Source of the DNA: CAZHCG01 sp046484285
GTDB taxonomy: Bacteria > Myxococcota_A > Polyangia > JAAYKL01
Length of the DNA stretch: 64,000 bases
Assembly: GCA_046484285.1 (NCBI GenBank)
Contig: JAWOBP010000098.1
Coordinates: forward strand, 32,943-96,942
Reading direction: 5' to 3'
The translations under genes and the position numbers were made by a program. This document shows, one piece after another, positions 52,368 to 60,926 of the stretch. Below the pieces are notes generated by a model. The model did no database searches, had not been told where the DNA came from, and saw only the letters and a list, made by a program, of their open reading frames with translations. The stretch's first letter is position 1. Each line of letters starts with the position of its first letter.

Positions 52368-52916
52368 TCAGACCGCAATCCCTCTTTTCGAGCAGTATTC
52401 GATCATCGCCGAGCACTCGGTGATCGCGTGAGCGGCGACTCCGGCCAGCGGATGGTCCCGGTCGCCGAAGGCGGTCAGCGCCTCGATCGCCTCGGGGCAG
52501 GGCGAGTGGCCCAGGATGGCGATCGCACGCAGCAGGCTCTCCGCTCCCCGCTGGTCTTCCCACAGGGATCGGATCGCCTCGCTCACCAACCGGGCGCAGC
52601 TGGCGCTGTCGTACAGGTAGTTGGGCGGCATCAGCCGGTGCGCCTTCATGTAGAGCCGCAAGGACTCGTCCTGGGCCGGCGTCGAGATCACGTCCAGCAC
52701 CCGGGCTCCGGTATGCGGTCCCATCACGGTCCACTGGTACTCGCCTGGTCCGGTCTCGGGCACGTCCATCTCGAGCTCGGACTCGTCCTCGACCGACGCC
52801 ACCCATCGGCCAAAAGTCTCGGCAGCCTCGGAGCCGGGCCTCGGACCCACGAAAAACGGCTGAAAGCGGTTGCCGGCGGCGGTCTTCTTCTTGCGCGTGA
52901 TTTTCCTTCTGGACAT
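52368..52916 (-). CDS. Hypothetical protein with HEAT-like C-terminal helices
   Basis: 182 residues from ATG 52916, which has GAGGAGG just upstream (an upstream ATG at 52955 lacks one). It starts MSRRKITRKKKTAAGNRF, very basic, then a middle region with acidic and Trp residues. The C-terminal 70 residues (EQRGAESLLRAIAILGHSPCPEAIEALTAF) have helix-turn-helix spacing like a HEAT repeat. No signal peptide or known catalytic residue is seen. It lies upstream of ffh on the same strand with a 112-base gap. I do not recognise a family. Confidence 0.6.
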   Translation of the reverse strand: MSRRKITRKKKTAAGNRFQPFFVGPRPGSEAAETFGRWVASVEDESELEMDVPETGPGEYQWTVMGPHTGARVLDVISTPAQDESLRLYMKAHRLMPPNYLYDSASCARLVSEAIRSLWEDQRGAESLLRAIAILGHSPCPEAIEALTAFGDRDHPLAGVAAHAITECSAMIEYCSKRGIAV

Positions 52917-53335
52917 GGCGACCTCCTCTTGGTTCGTCCTTCCTGCAATAGACATCGGCCGTTCGGCCCTAAGAGTTGCAAAAAAGTTCGTTCGGAAGAC
53001 GAATAGAGGCTGTCAAGAAGACTGATCGGGGCGAACGGCGGAGCTCAGGATCCGCTCCGGGCGTCGCGTCCGGCCCGGCTCGCACCCGGCTCCGGGGCGG
53101 CATGACGGGCGTCTCGGTGGTGTCCGGGGTGGTTGGCCACGACGACCGCCTTGCTCTCGGAGGGGATCTCCGTGTCCGGGACGCAGCTCGTCTCGAGGCA
53201 GATCTCCAGCTCGTCGAGAACCCGGGTGTAGAGTCGTAACGAGCGGAGGTGACAGCCCTTGGACGGGAGCGGGAAATGCGCGCTACGTGTCTGTTACCGG
53301 CGTGGAACGAGTGTGGTGCTCGCGGGCCGCGACTT
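52917..53335. other. 419-base gap with no convincing gene
   Basis: Between the HEAT-like gene and the phosphate acyltransferase. A minus-strand open stretch at about 53035-53280 encodes a plausible-looking segment (LRLYTRVLDELEICLETSC) but has no start codon and no ribosome-binding site, so it may be a decayed gene fragment or coding-composition noise. Confidence 0.4.
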
Positions 53336-54247
53336 TCAGCCGGCGCCCTGGCCCAGCAGGGCGCTGGCCGCGGCTATCGAGCAGATCCGGATCCGCGGCG
53401 TGTCGCCGCGCGAGAGCGCCACGATCGGCACCGAGGCCCCGACGACCACGCCCGCGGCCACGCCGCCTTCGAGCAGCAGCGCCTTGCTGCTGGCGTTGCC
53501 CGCGGTGATGTTGGGCGCGACGATCGCGTCCACGTCGGCCGCCACCTCGCTCTCGCAGCGCTTGGCCTGCTTGGCGCGCCGGCTGAGACAGAGGTCCATC
53601 GCCAGCGGCCCGTCGATCATCGCCTCGCCGAACTCGCCGGCCTCGCCCATGCGGGCGATCCTGGCCCACTGGGTGGTCTCGGGATCGTCGGGCTTGACCT
53701 TCTCCACGTACGAGAGCAGCGCCACCTTGGGCCGCTCGTAGCCCAGGTCGTGGAAGGCGCGGATCGCGTTGCGCACGATCTCGATCTTCTGGTCGAAGTC
53801 GGGCGCCACGTTCAGCCCGCCGTCGGTGGAGGCGAACAGCTTGTGGAAGTGGCCGATCTCGATAAAGGCGATGTGCGAGAGGATTCCCCGGCGCGGCAGC
53901 CCCTCGCGCTTGTCCAGCACCGCCTTGAACAGGGTCGAGGTGTGCATCTGGCCCTTCATCAGCAGCTCGGCCGCTCCCTCGCGCACCGCTCCGACCGCGG
54001 CCGCCGCGCAGCGCTCGTCTTCGTCGCCGGTGTCCTCCACGTGCCACGGCTCGTCGATCCCGAGCGCCTCCATCTCGGCGCGGACGCGATCGACCGGGCC
54101 GAACAGCACCGGCTCGACGATATCCTCCTGGCAGGCCGCCTGCAGTCCCTCGAGCACCGTGCGATCGTCGGCGCGCGCCACGGCCACCTTGCGGCAGCCG
54201 CGAATCTTGGCCACGCCGATCAGCTCGTCGAAATTCCTCAGTATCAC
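53336..54247 (-). CDS. Phosphate acyl(butyryl)transferase family protein
   Basis: 303 residues from GTG 54247 with GGAGG 6 bases upstream. The sequence matches the phosphate acetyl-/butyryltransferase family: VARADDRTVLEGLQAA, MKGQMHTSTLFKAVLDKREGL and a C-terminal VPIVALSRGDTPRIRICSIAAA. Such enzymes convert acyl-CoA plus phosphate to acyl phosphate, commonly for ATP via acyl kinases; no kinase gene is adjacent here. The CoA-transferase genes lie just upstream on the same strand (85 bases), so the three probably act in one acyl-CoA pathway. Butyryl specificity is suggested by length and motifs but not certain. Confidence 0.85.
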   Translation of the reverse strand: MILRNFDELIGVAKIRGCRKVAVARADDRTVLEGLQAACQEDIVEPVLFGPVDRVRAEMEALGIDEPWHVEDTGDEDERCAAAAVGAVREGAAELLMKGQMHTSTLFKAVLDKREGLPRRGILSHIAFIEIGHFHKLFASTDGGLNVAPDFDQKIEIVRNAIRAFHDLGYERPKVALLSYVEKVKPDDPETTQWARIARMGEAGEFGEAMIDGPLAMDLCLSRRAKQAKRCESEVAADVDAIVAPNITAGNASSKALLLEGGVAAGVVVGASVPIVALSRGDTPRIRICSIAAASALLGQGAG

Positions 54248-54332
54248 GACAGACCTCCGCCCTCCCCGCGCATCTCGAGCGCAAGATCCCGCCCCGGTCC
54301 GGAAGTGTCAAGAGCCGGGCAGCTGCGACCGC

Positions 54333-55100
54333 TCAGATGTAGAGCTTGTCCTCGTCGACCTCTTCGCGCAGGATGCGCAGCTCCTCGTCGGTCGGCTCCT
54401 CGTTGGCGCCCACCTCGTCGGGCACGATCAGCTCGAAGGCGGTGCTCTCGCGGACCTGGTCCAGGGTCACGCCCGGGTTGAGCGCCTTGACGCGCATCCG
54501 CTTGGTCTCCTCGTCGAAGTCCATGGTGCAAAGGTCGGTCACCACGCGGTAGGGACCGGAGCCGGCCGGCAGCCCGGCGGCCTCGCGCGCGCCGGGTCCG
54601 GTCAGGTAGCCGGGGGTGGTCACGAAATCGACCTTCTCGACGAAGGAGCGCGCCGCGTGGCGGATGATCGTGATCGTGCGCCAGCAGGCCGAGCCCACGT
54701 CGTTGGCTCCGCCCGAGCCGGGCAGCCGCACCTTGGGGCTGGCGTGATCGCCGATCACGGTGCTGTTCAGGTTGCCGTGGGGATCGATCTGCGCGCCGCC
54801 CAGAAATCCGAACTCCACGAAGCCGCGCTGCGCGGTCTCCATGATGTCGCAGATCCCCGAGGCGTGCAGCGCCTTGTTGTACGTCCGCATGTCGCCGACG
54901 GCCAGCGGCAGCTTCTCGAGGATCGCGCCCGTTCCGCCGAACTCGAAGATCGCGGTCAGCGCCGGAGCATGCATCTTCTGGGCCAGCGAGGCGGCGAGCA
55001 TCGGAATGCCCGTACCGATGAAGGCGGTCGTCTTGTCCACCATGGCGCGGCTGGCCAGGCAGATCATCAGCTCCGAACCGTTGTAGCGCTGCTCTGCCAT
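54333..55100 (-). CDS. CoA-transferase subunit B (glutaconate CoA-transferase-like)
   Basis: 255 residues from ATG 55100, with AAGGAGG 6 bases upstream that lies in the end of the subunit A gene. Motifs typical of family I CoA-transferases (GctB type): AFIGTGIPMLAASLAQK, and the catalytic Glu in AIFEFGGTGA, then GFLGGAQIDPHGNLNSTVIGD and VTTPGYLTGPGAREAAGL. It moves CoA between a carboxylic acid and an acyl-CoA via a glutamyl-CoA intermediate. The substrate cannot be read from sequence; glutaconate-like and 3-oxoacid types are alternatives. It is encoded one base after subunit A and forms a heteromer with it. Confidence 0.9.
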   Translation of the reverse strand: MAEQRYNGSELMICLASRAMVDKTTAFIGTGIPMLAASLAQKMHAPALTAIFEFGGTGAILEKLPLAVGDMRTYNKALHASGICDIMETAQRGFVEFGFLGGAQIDPHGNLNSTVIGDHASPKVRLPGSGGANDVGSACWRTITIIRHAARSFVEKVDFVTTPGYLTGPGAREAAGLPAGSGPYRVVTDLCTMDFDEETKRMRVKALNPGVTLDQVRESTAFELIVPDEVGANEEPTDEELRILREEVDEDKLYI

Positions 55101-55101
55101 C

Positions 55102-56085
55102 TCAACCCTCCTTCTCGATGCGCAGCTTCTCCAGCTCGTCCCGACCCACCAGGTCCAGGTACTCCTCGTGGCTCTTCACTCCGTAGACCCACTTGTTCAT
55201 GTAGGCCTCGACCTTGGCCGGATCCTTGGAATCCTTGAAGTACTGCCTGATGTGGTCCTCGTCCCGCTCGTAGACGCCGTTCATCTCGCCCGGATGGGAG
55301 CCGAACGGCGCGTGGACAACCGCGTCCACCAGGTACCAGGGTATGATCGTCCGGTCCGGATTGCGGCGAATCTCCTCGGTGTCGACGATCTCCTCCGTGG
55401 AGATGATCAGCTTTTTAGAGGCGCGCGCCATCTCGGCCGCGAACCCGGCGATCCCGTCGATCTGGCAGTTGCCGTACTTGTCGGCGCGGTTGACGTGGAT
55501 GATGCCCACGTCGAGGATCAGCGCCGGGATCAGAGCCACCGGCTCGCCGGTGAACGGGCACTCGATCACCTTGCCGGCCGAGCGCTTCATCGTGTCGGTA
55601 CCCAGCATCGAGCGCGTTGCGACGAACGGCACCCCCATCGCCGCCGCCTTGAACCGCCAGGCCAGCGAGGCGTTCGACCACTCCACTATCTCGCGGACGT
55701 AACCGGACTCGACCGCGCGGCGCAGGTTGTGCGAGACGCCGTAGACCTCGAGGCCGATGTAGGTCCAGTCCATCTCGCGGAACAGGTCGGCCGCGGCGAA
55801 CAGGTCCGCCTCGTAGACGCCCTGCGCGGCCGAGCGCAGGTTCTTGAAGCCGTGCCGGATCAGCTCGCGGCTGAGCGACATCGGGCAACGCACCGTGCCG
55901 TACAGCTCCGCCCCGACGTAGTCGTTCTCCTCGACGAAGCGACCGATCGCCTCCTTCTCTGAGACGCGCTTGTCGACGAGGGCCTTCTCCTTGGCCCTGT
56001 TGTGGGCCCGGAAAGCCTCGATGTCGACCGGCTGGATCAGCTTGCCGATCCCCTCTTCCAGAATCCGGATCGTCTTGTCGGTCAT
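55102..56085 (-). CDS. CoA-transferase subunit A (glutaconate CoA-transferase-like)
   Basis: 327 residues, with GAGGGGAGC before the ATG. It carries AELYGTVRCPMSLSRELIRHG, MLGTDTMKRSAGKVIECPFTGE, and LILDVGIIHVNRADKYGNCQIDGI, all typical of the GctA-type subunit. Subunit A supplies part of the substrate pocket but not the catalytic Glu, which is in subunit B. With the acyltransferase gene downstream, the operon would interconvert acyl-CoA and acyl phosphate or activate an organic acid; the direction in vivo is unknown. The divergent MFS transporter gene starts 229 bases away and may import the acid. Confidence 0.9.
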   Translation of the reverse strand: MTDKTIRILEEGIGKLIQPVDIEAFRAHNRAKEKALVDKRVSEKEAIGRFVEENDYVGAELYGTVRCPMSLSRELIRHGFKNLRSAAQGVYEADLFAAADLFREMDWTYIGLEVYGVSHNLRRAVESGYVREIVEWSNASLAWRFKAAAMGVPFVATRSMLGTDTMKRSAGKVIECPFTGEPVALIPALILDVGIIHVNRADKYGNCQIDGIAGFAAEMARASKKLIISTEEIVDTEEIRRNPDRTIIPWYLVDAVVHAPFGSHPGEMNGVYERDEDHIRQYFKDSKDPAKVEAYMNKWVYGVKSHEEYLDLVGRDELEKLRIEKEG

Positions 56086-56314
56086 GCTCCCCTCTCTCTC
56101 GTACGAGCCGCGCCGGACGCTTCGCCCGGCCGGCGCGTTCCCAGTTTGCGGTCTGGCGCCTGCGATCAGCCTGGGGCTCGATCCGGCCGGCGCGCTATGA
56201 TCGATGCCATATCACGCATCGTTTTTCCAAACGACCCGTCCTCTTTGGGCGGAGCCGCCGGCCGCGATTCCGTTTTTGTTTTTCCTTCGACAGCAAGGCG
56301 GGGGCTCGGTATGA

Positions 56315-58150
56315 ATGAAACTCGCCATGCAGGACACGACGATCGATCACTCGCGCAGCTTCCGCGTCCGCCGGGCCTGGAACTGGTTCCCGATGGGGCT
56401 GACCTACGCCCTGCTCTACATGGGGCGATACAACCTGACGGTGGCCAAGACCTCGCTGGGCGAGCTGATGACCAAGGAGGACTTCGGGATCATCTTCGGC
56501 GCGGGCACGATCACCTACGCCCTCGCCTTTCTGATCAACGGTCCGCTGATCGATCGCATCGGAGGCCGGCGCGGAATCCTGATCGCCTCGGGAGGAGCCG
56601 CGCTGGCCAACTTCGCGCTGGGCGGCTACCTGCTGCACGTGCTGGGATCGGCCGATCCGACTCAGCAGCCGCTGCGTTTGGTCTTCAGTATCCTGTACTG
56701 CGTCAACATGTATTTCCAGTCGTACGGCGCGGTCAGCATCGTCAAGGTCAACGCCCACTGGTTCCACGTTCGCGAGCGCGGCGGGTTCTCGGGGATCTTC
56801 GGCGCGATGATCTCGTCGGGGATCTTCCTGGCGTTCACGGTCAACGGCTGGGTGCTGGACTTCGTCCGCGACGGCTGGCCGGATCGCTCACTGCAGTGGA
56901 TCGTCTTCGTTTTTCCCGGCGCCCTGCTGGCGCTGTTCTTCGTAATCGAGCTGTTTTTGCTGCGCGATCGACCCAGCGGAGCCGGTCACCGCGACTTCGA
57001 CACCGGTGACGCCTCGTCCGGCGACGAGAGCGACGACCCCCTGCCGACGCTGGAGATTTTCAAGCGGCTCTTCACCCACCCGGTGATCCTGACCGTCGCC
57101 TTCGTGGAGCTGTGCACAGGCGTGCTGCGCAACGGGGTCATGCACTGGTTTCCGATCTACGCCAAGGAGGTCTGGGCCCTGCCCGCGGACCACCTGCTGC
57201 GCAACGGCTCCTGGGAGCACCTCTGGCTGGTGGGCGCCTGCTTCGCCGCGGCCGCGATCTCGGCTCTGCTGGCCGGGCGGAGCCGCGGCGGCCGGCGCGG
57301 AACGCTGATCGTGCTGGCGGCGCTGGCCTTTCTCGCTCCGTTCGTGCAGGCCGGCTGGGGCGGGCTGCTGTTCGTGGCCGGCGTGATCGGCGGTAACGTG
57401 GCCGGCTGGATCTCGGATTTGGTTTTCCAGAGCCGCCGGGCTCCCACTGCCGCGGGTCTCTACGCCGTCTTGCTGCTGGCCGCGGTCGGGATGTTCTTCA
57501 CGCTGGGAAAGCCGGGCTCCGAGGTGGCCTGGGCGGACGAGGGCAGCGGGCTCGAAAAGGGAGATCGAATCGTGTCGATCGGGGGCGAGGAGGTGGACGG
57601 CTGGGACGGCGTACGCCGGGCCGTGGCCTGCTGGAAACCGCGCTGCGAGAAATCGCGCTGGGACGCCGAGGCCTGCATCTGCTCGACCGACCCGGAGACG
57701 GTCGCCGGCGGCGTGATCGAGCCGTCGGACGGTACAATTTCCGCGGTCCTGATCCGCCGGGGCGAGCAGCTGGAGCTATCCTTGAAAGATCCGATGCCGG
57801 TGCAGCGGGCCGGGGACAGGCGCCGCCTCGAGGCCCGGCCGGTGCTGCCCCTGAGCCCGCTTTTTCTCGGGGCGGTCGTCTTTTTGATGAGCCTGTGCGT
57901 GATCGGCACCCACGGCCTGCTCTCGGGCACGGCCACGATGGACTTCGGCGGCAGAAAGGGCGCCGCGACCGCGGTGGGGGTGATCGACGGCTTCGTCTAC
58001 CTGGGAACCGCGATCCAGTCGTTCAGCCTGGGGTACATCACCTCGCGGGACTGGTCGTACTGGCCGCTGTTTCTGATACCGTTCGCCGCGTTGGGTCTGT
58101 TCCTGCTGGCCAGGATCTGGAACGCCAGGCCGGGCGGCGGCGGGAGATGA
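56315..58150 (+). CDS. MFS transporter with an inserted PDZ-like domain
   Basis: 611 residues. The N-terminal half and the C-terminal end are major-facilitator helices of the GlpT/UhpT-like type, with YMGRYNLTVAKTSLGELM in the early loop and DRIGGRRGILIA between helices 2 and 3. Between two helix bundles, residues about 400-492 form a PDZ-like domain: GKPGSEVAWADEGSGLEKGDRIVSIGGEEVDGWDGV and later ISAVLIRRGEQLELSL. Two Cys pairs (CEKSRWDAEACIC) lie inside it. PDZ domains bind C-terminal peptides and are unusual inside MFS proteins. The P-loop gene downstream overlaps or abuts the stop. The substrate is unknown; organophosphate or organic acid fits the family. Confidence 0.8.
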   Translation: MKLAMQDTTIDHSRSFRVRRAWNWFPMGLTYALLYMGRYNLTVAKTSLGELMTKEDFGIIFGAGTITYALAFLINGPLIDRIGGRRGILIASGGAALANFALGGYLLHVLGSADPTQQPLRLVFSILYCVNMYFQSYGAVSIVKVNAHWFHVRERGGFSGIFGAMISSGIFLAFTVNGWVLDFVRDGWPDRSLQWIVFVFPGALLALFFVIELFLLRDRPSGAGHRDFDTGDASSGDESDDPLPTLEIFKRLFTHPVILTVAFVELCTGVLRNGVMHWFPIYAKEVWALPADHLLRNGSWEHLWLVGACFAAAAISALLAGRSRGGRRGTLIVLAALAFLAPFVQAGWGGLLFVAGVIGGNVAGWISDLVFQSRRAPTAAGLYAVLLLAAVGMFFTLGKPGSEVAWADEGSGLEKGDRIVSIGGEEVDGWDGVRRAVACWKPRCEKSRWDAEACICSTDPETVAGGVIEPSDGTISAVLIRRGEQLELSLKDPMPVQRAGDRRRLEARPVLPLSPLFLGAVVFLMSLCVIGTHGLLSGTATMDFGGRKGAATAVGVIDGFVYLGTAIQSFSLGYITSRDWSYWPLFLIPFAALGLFLLARIWNARPGGGGR

Positions 58151-58182
58151 AAGACCCGGCCGAGCCGAGAGAGGTGCGTCGA

Positions 58183-59172
58183 ATGAAAGACGATATCATC
58201 GAAGTGGTCTTGTTGCTGGCTCTCCCGGCCAGCGGAAAATCCGAGGTGAGGCGCTACCTGGAGCACCTGGATCCCGAACAGTGCCGCGAGAGGTTCCACA
58301 TCGGTCCCACGATCCAGCTCGACGACTACCCCTACGTGCACGCGATGCGGCTGGCCGACGAGGCGCTGCAGGAGCTGGGCGAGCCGCGGGCCTTCTTCGC
58401 CGCGGCGGACCGGGGCTTCGTCGATCCCGTGGACTGGGAGACCCTGATCGCGCTGGTCGAGGAGGACTACGAGCAGATCCGCTCGCGGCGAAGGATCGAC
58501 GCCGAGGACCCGGGCCGCTGGCTGGCCGATCGGATCGACGTCGCGCGCGAGACGGTCGGCGCCGGACCGGCGCTGCCCGAGCCGGGCTCGGGCCCCAGGC
58601 GGGCGGTCGAGGAGGCCCTCGGCGAGGCCGCCGCCGAGCTGGCCGAGCAGCTCGATCGGCTCGCCAGCGAAGGGCTGGAAGGAAAGACGACCGTGATCGA
58701 GTTCGCGCGCGGGGGCCCGCAGGGGACGGCTCCGCCGCTGCCGCCCCACCACGGCTACGCGGCCTCGCTGCCGCGTCTCTCGAGCGAGCTTCTGGAGCGC
58801 GCCGCGATCCTTTACATCCAGGTCACCCCCGAGCAGTCGCGGGCCAAGAACCGCCAGCGATCGCGGCCGGGCGAGGACGGATCGATCCTGTTCCACGGAG
58901 TTCCGGAGAACGTGCTGCGCTCCGAGTACGGCAGCGACGACATCCAATGGCTGATCGAGCGCTCCGATCTGCCCGACACCGTACAGGTCGAGGCGCGCGG
59001 CCGCGTTTTCAGGCTGCCGGCCGCGATCATGGACAACCGCGGCGATCTGACCACCTTTCTGCGCGGCGAACCAGAAAGCTGGCGCGAAGAGAGCGCGGCC
59101 GCGCTCGGCGACGCCCTGGCCGCCGCGTTCCGCCGGCTGTGGCGGGCCCACCTGGCCGAGCGCGCTCGATGA
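58183..59172 (+). CDS. P-loop NTPase/kinase-like protein
   Basis: 329 residues from ATG 58183, which has AGAGAGG about 8 bases upstream; ATG 58147 (overlapping the transporter stop as ATGA) would add 12 residues. The N-terminal Walker A is LLLALPASGKSEVRRYL, with Ala instead of the usual first Gly of GxPxSGKS. A conserved block LDDYPYVHAMRLADEALQELG follows, and residues DWETLIALVEEDY may be a lid-like element. No known family is certain. The position between an MFS transporter and a HAD phosphatase suggests action on the imported phosphorylated or phosphorylatable compound; inference. Confidence 0.7.
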   Translation: MKDDIIEVVLLLALPASGKSEVRRYLEHLDPEQCRERFHIGPTIQLDDYPYVHAMRLADEALQELGEPRAFFAAADRGFVDPVDWETLIALVEEDYEQIRSRRRIDAEDPGRWLADRIDVARETVGAGPALPEPGSGPRRAVEEALGEAAAELAEQLDRLASEGLEGKTTVIEFARGGPQGTAPPLPPHHGYAASLPRLSSELLERAAILYIQVTPEQSRAKNRQRSRPGEDGSILFHGVPENVLRSEYGSDDIQWLIERSDLPDTVQVEARGRVFRLPAAIMDNRGDLTTFLRGEPESWREESAAALGDALAAAFRRLWRAHLAERAR

Positions 59173-59190
59173 TGTCACAGTGGAGATCGC

Positions 59191-59889
59191 ATGAGTGAAC
59201 GTCGCCCTTCCTCCATCGTGCTTTTCGACATCGACGGCACGCTGCTCGGCGCGCCGGACAGCGAGCCGTCGGCCGGCTTCGCCGCGATGAACTGCGCCGC
59301 CGAAGAGCTGACCGGGAAACGTCCCTACGAGGACGTGCTGCAGTTCGCCGGCCGGACCGACGTGCAGATCGCCCGCGCGATGCTGGAGCTGGGCGGGGAG
59401 CGGGAGCCGGCGCGCGAGCGGGTCGACCTGCTGCTCGCAAGATACCTGGAGCTCCTGGCCGAGAACGTGAAGAACAGACCGTACGTGGTACTGGGCGATC
59501 CGCGCGCCGCGGTCGGGAGCCTCGAGTCGGCCGGCGCAGCGGTCGGGCTGGGCACGGGCAACCTGAGAAGCGGCGGCCTGATCAAGCTTTACAGCGCCGG
59601 GATCGACGGCCTGTTCGACATGTCGCTGGGCGGCTACGGCGACGACGGCCACAGCCGCGCCGAGGTGCTGGCCGCCGGAGCCCGCCGCTGCGACCCGAGC
59701 GGAGAGAGCCCGGTCGTGATCGTGGGAGACACCCCGCACGACGTCTGGGCCGCGCACGAGATAGGAGCGCCGTGCGTGGGCGTGCCCTACCGCGGCAACA
59801 ACGCCGAGGTGCTGAGAGACGCCGGCGCTGACGTGATAGTGGAGAGCGTCCAAGGCGACCTGGCGGACATAGTAGAAGCACTGATCTGA
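59191..59889 (+). CDS. HAD-superfamily phosphatase (phosphoglycolate phosphatase-like)
   Basis: 232 residues. Motif I FDIDGT (nucleophile Asp13, Asp15), motif II GLGTGN with the Thr, and motif III GDTPHDVWAAHEIG are in place; the cap domain lies between motifs I and II. It would remove phosphate from a small molecule, such as a sugar phosphate or 2-phosphoglycolate. It starts 18 bases after the P-loop gene with GGAG upstream, so transporter, P-loop protein and phosphatase likely form one operon. Confidence 0.88.
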   Translation: MSERRPSSIVLFDIDGTLLGAPDSEPSAGFAAMNCAAEELTGKRPYEDVLQFAGRTDVQIARAMLELGGEREPARERVDLLLARYLELLAENVKNRPYVVLGDPRAAVGSLESAGAAVGLGTGNLRSGGLIKLYSAGIDGLFDMSLGGYGDDGHSRAEVLAAGARRCDPSGESPVVIVGDTPHDVWAAHEIGAPCVGVPYRGNNAEVLRDAGADVIVESVQGDLADIVEALI

Positions 59890-60244
59890 CCCCCCGCCCA
59901 AAAAAACCGAGGAGACAGCGAGGAGGTTCGAAACACCGGCCCTCGCGGACCGGGCAAAATCAGCATACACTGAGAGGCCCGCTCGTGAACAGTTTTTCAT
60001 CGAGCGAACGGCCGCCGATCCCCCGAGGGCGGCCTCCTCGGGATTCGCCCTCGGAGCCAACGCTGCAATTCCGCAGACAGTGTCTGCCGAATTGGTCGAA
60101 ACGATCATCCCGGCAAGCTCGGAGCGAGGTGAGCTGCCTCGCTACGAACATTCCGCGCCAGGCGAACTCCGTGCCGCTGGCGCCTTGTTCGTGCTTGCGC
60201 ACAGGATCTGACGAAGCTATTACTGTAGTGTGGTTTTTCGAAGT
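59890..60244. other. Accessory-region start: noncoding stretch with several inverted repeats
   Basis: 355 bases between the HAD gene and the small-protein cassette. It contains CCGAGGGC/GCCCTCGG (60023-60030/60047-60054), a 27-base near-palindrome (60067-60093), and AGCGAGG/CCTCGCT (60123-60129/60137-60143). No credible coding sequence is seen. Confidence 0.5.
60067..60093. promoter_or_regulatory. 27-base near-perfect palindrome, possible operator
   Basis: AATTC, mismatched C, GCAGACA, central G, TGTCTGC, mismatched C, GAATT. The inner arm of 7 and outer arm of 5 pair perfectly. It sits 150 bases upstream of the 60245 gene; the dyad symmetry suits a dimeric regulator, but no regulator is encoded next to it. 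Confidence 0.35.
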
Positions 60245-60595
60245 ATGACACCCGGAGACGATGGATTACCTGTGGTCGCGCGCAGCGCACGTGCGCTAGG
60301 TGTACGAGTGGATGGGGCGTTTCGGGACGTCCACCCTGACCACGAGGGCAGGATCGCTCCCGGTGCCGGCGGCATGTCTGTAGCACCCTCGAGCGAGTGG
60401 AACCTGCCGAATCATCGGCGCCCCTCTGGGATGGGGCGCGGCTCGACTGGTCCGCGGGAAGATCACGTCTTTGCAGTTGAGGAAGACTCCGTCGCTCGGG
60501 CTGCGCTTGTTGTCAGATCGGACCCCTCGCGGCCCACCAAACACGCGTTTGTCGAACCAGTCGAGCTGGTGGAGTTGCCTCTCTGTACGAGATGA
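60245..60595 (+). CDS. Small protein of a GGMSVAP/NLPxHRRP-type conserved family (toxin-like?)
   Basis: 116 residues from ATG 60245 (GTG 60230 is an alternative). Sequence includes APGAGGMSVAPSSEWNLPNHRRPSGMGRGSTG and ends KHAFVEPVELVELPLC. The GGMSVAP...NLPxHRRP pattern recurs in small actinobacterial and proteobacterial proteins that I associate, from memory, with Tse2-like ADP-ribosyltransferase toxins; I cannot confirm this without a search. No signal peptide is present. It is the first of three plus-strand genes; the second begins 40 bases later. The start has no strong Shine-Dalgarno. Confidence 0.6.
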   Translation: MTPGDDGLPVVARSARALGVRVDGAFRDVHPDHEGRIAPGAGGMSVAPSSEWNLPNHRRPSGMGRGSTGPREDHVFAVEEDSVARAALVVRSDPSRPTKHAFVEPVELVELPLCTR

Positions 60596-60635
60596 ATCTG
60601 GCGAGCACTCGTGAGAATTGGGTGCGGGTGTGGCC

Positions 60636-60926
60636 ATGACTAGTCACCGTTTTGGAGCCTACCTGGAGATGGAGCGCCAGATGCTGGCGCTGGATCGCGT
60701 CGGTGATCCACTGGCCGACGTGCTACGCGAGGCTATGGATCCGCTCTGGTATGGGTTGTCCGACGAGGAGCATTCTCTTCTGGACGCGCGGACCATCTCG
60801 GCCGGCGCCGGCGCATCGCTCAAGGCGCCTGTCGGTTCGAGCCTGTATCTCTCCCCTCCGCACGTTGATCGTACTGAGCGGCGAACCGAACCTCTCAGGG
60901 TTGCGAACTGGCGGTGCGCGGCATGA
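60636..60926 (+). CDS. Small protein of unknown function (possible antitoxin-like partner)
   Basis: 96 residues from ATG 60636. The N-terminal half (GAYLEMERQMLALDRVGDPLADVLREAMDPLWYGLSDEE) is acidic and helical, resembling small conserved hypothetical proteins with a DPLW-xLSDEE motif; the C-terminal 40 residues look unrelated and may be frame-degraded. The stop overlaps the ATG of the next gene (ATGA). No family function is known to me. Confidence 0.6.
   Translation: MTSHRFGAYLEMERQMLALDRVGDPLADVLREAMDPLWYGLSDEEHSLLDARTISAGAGASLKAPVGSSLYLSPPHVDRTERRTEPLRVANWRCAA

Noticed and set aside
53035..53280. Minus-strand open stretch encoding LRLYTRVLDELEICLETSC-like sequence.
   Set aside because: No start codon or Shine-Dalgarno is available in frame and it is not extendable; it could be a relic but cannot be supported as a gene.
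59985..60248. Open frame of 87 codons across the inverted-repeat region, and a minus-strand one at 60105-60386.
   Set aside because: Both overlap dyad-symmetry elements, have atypical amino-acid content and no ribosome-binding site.
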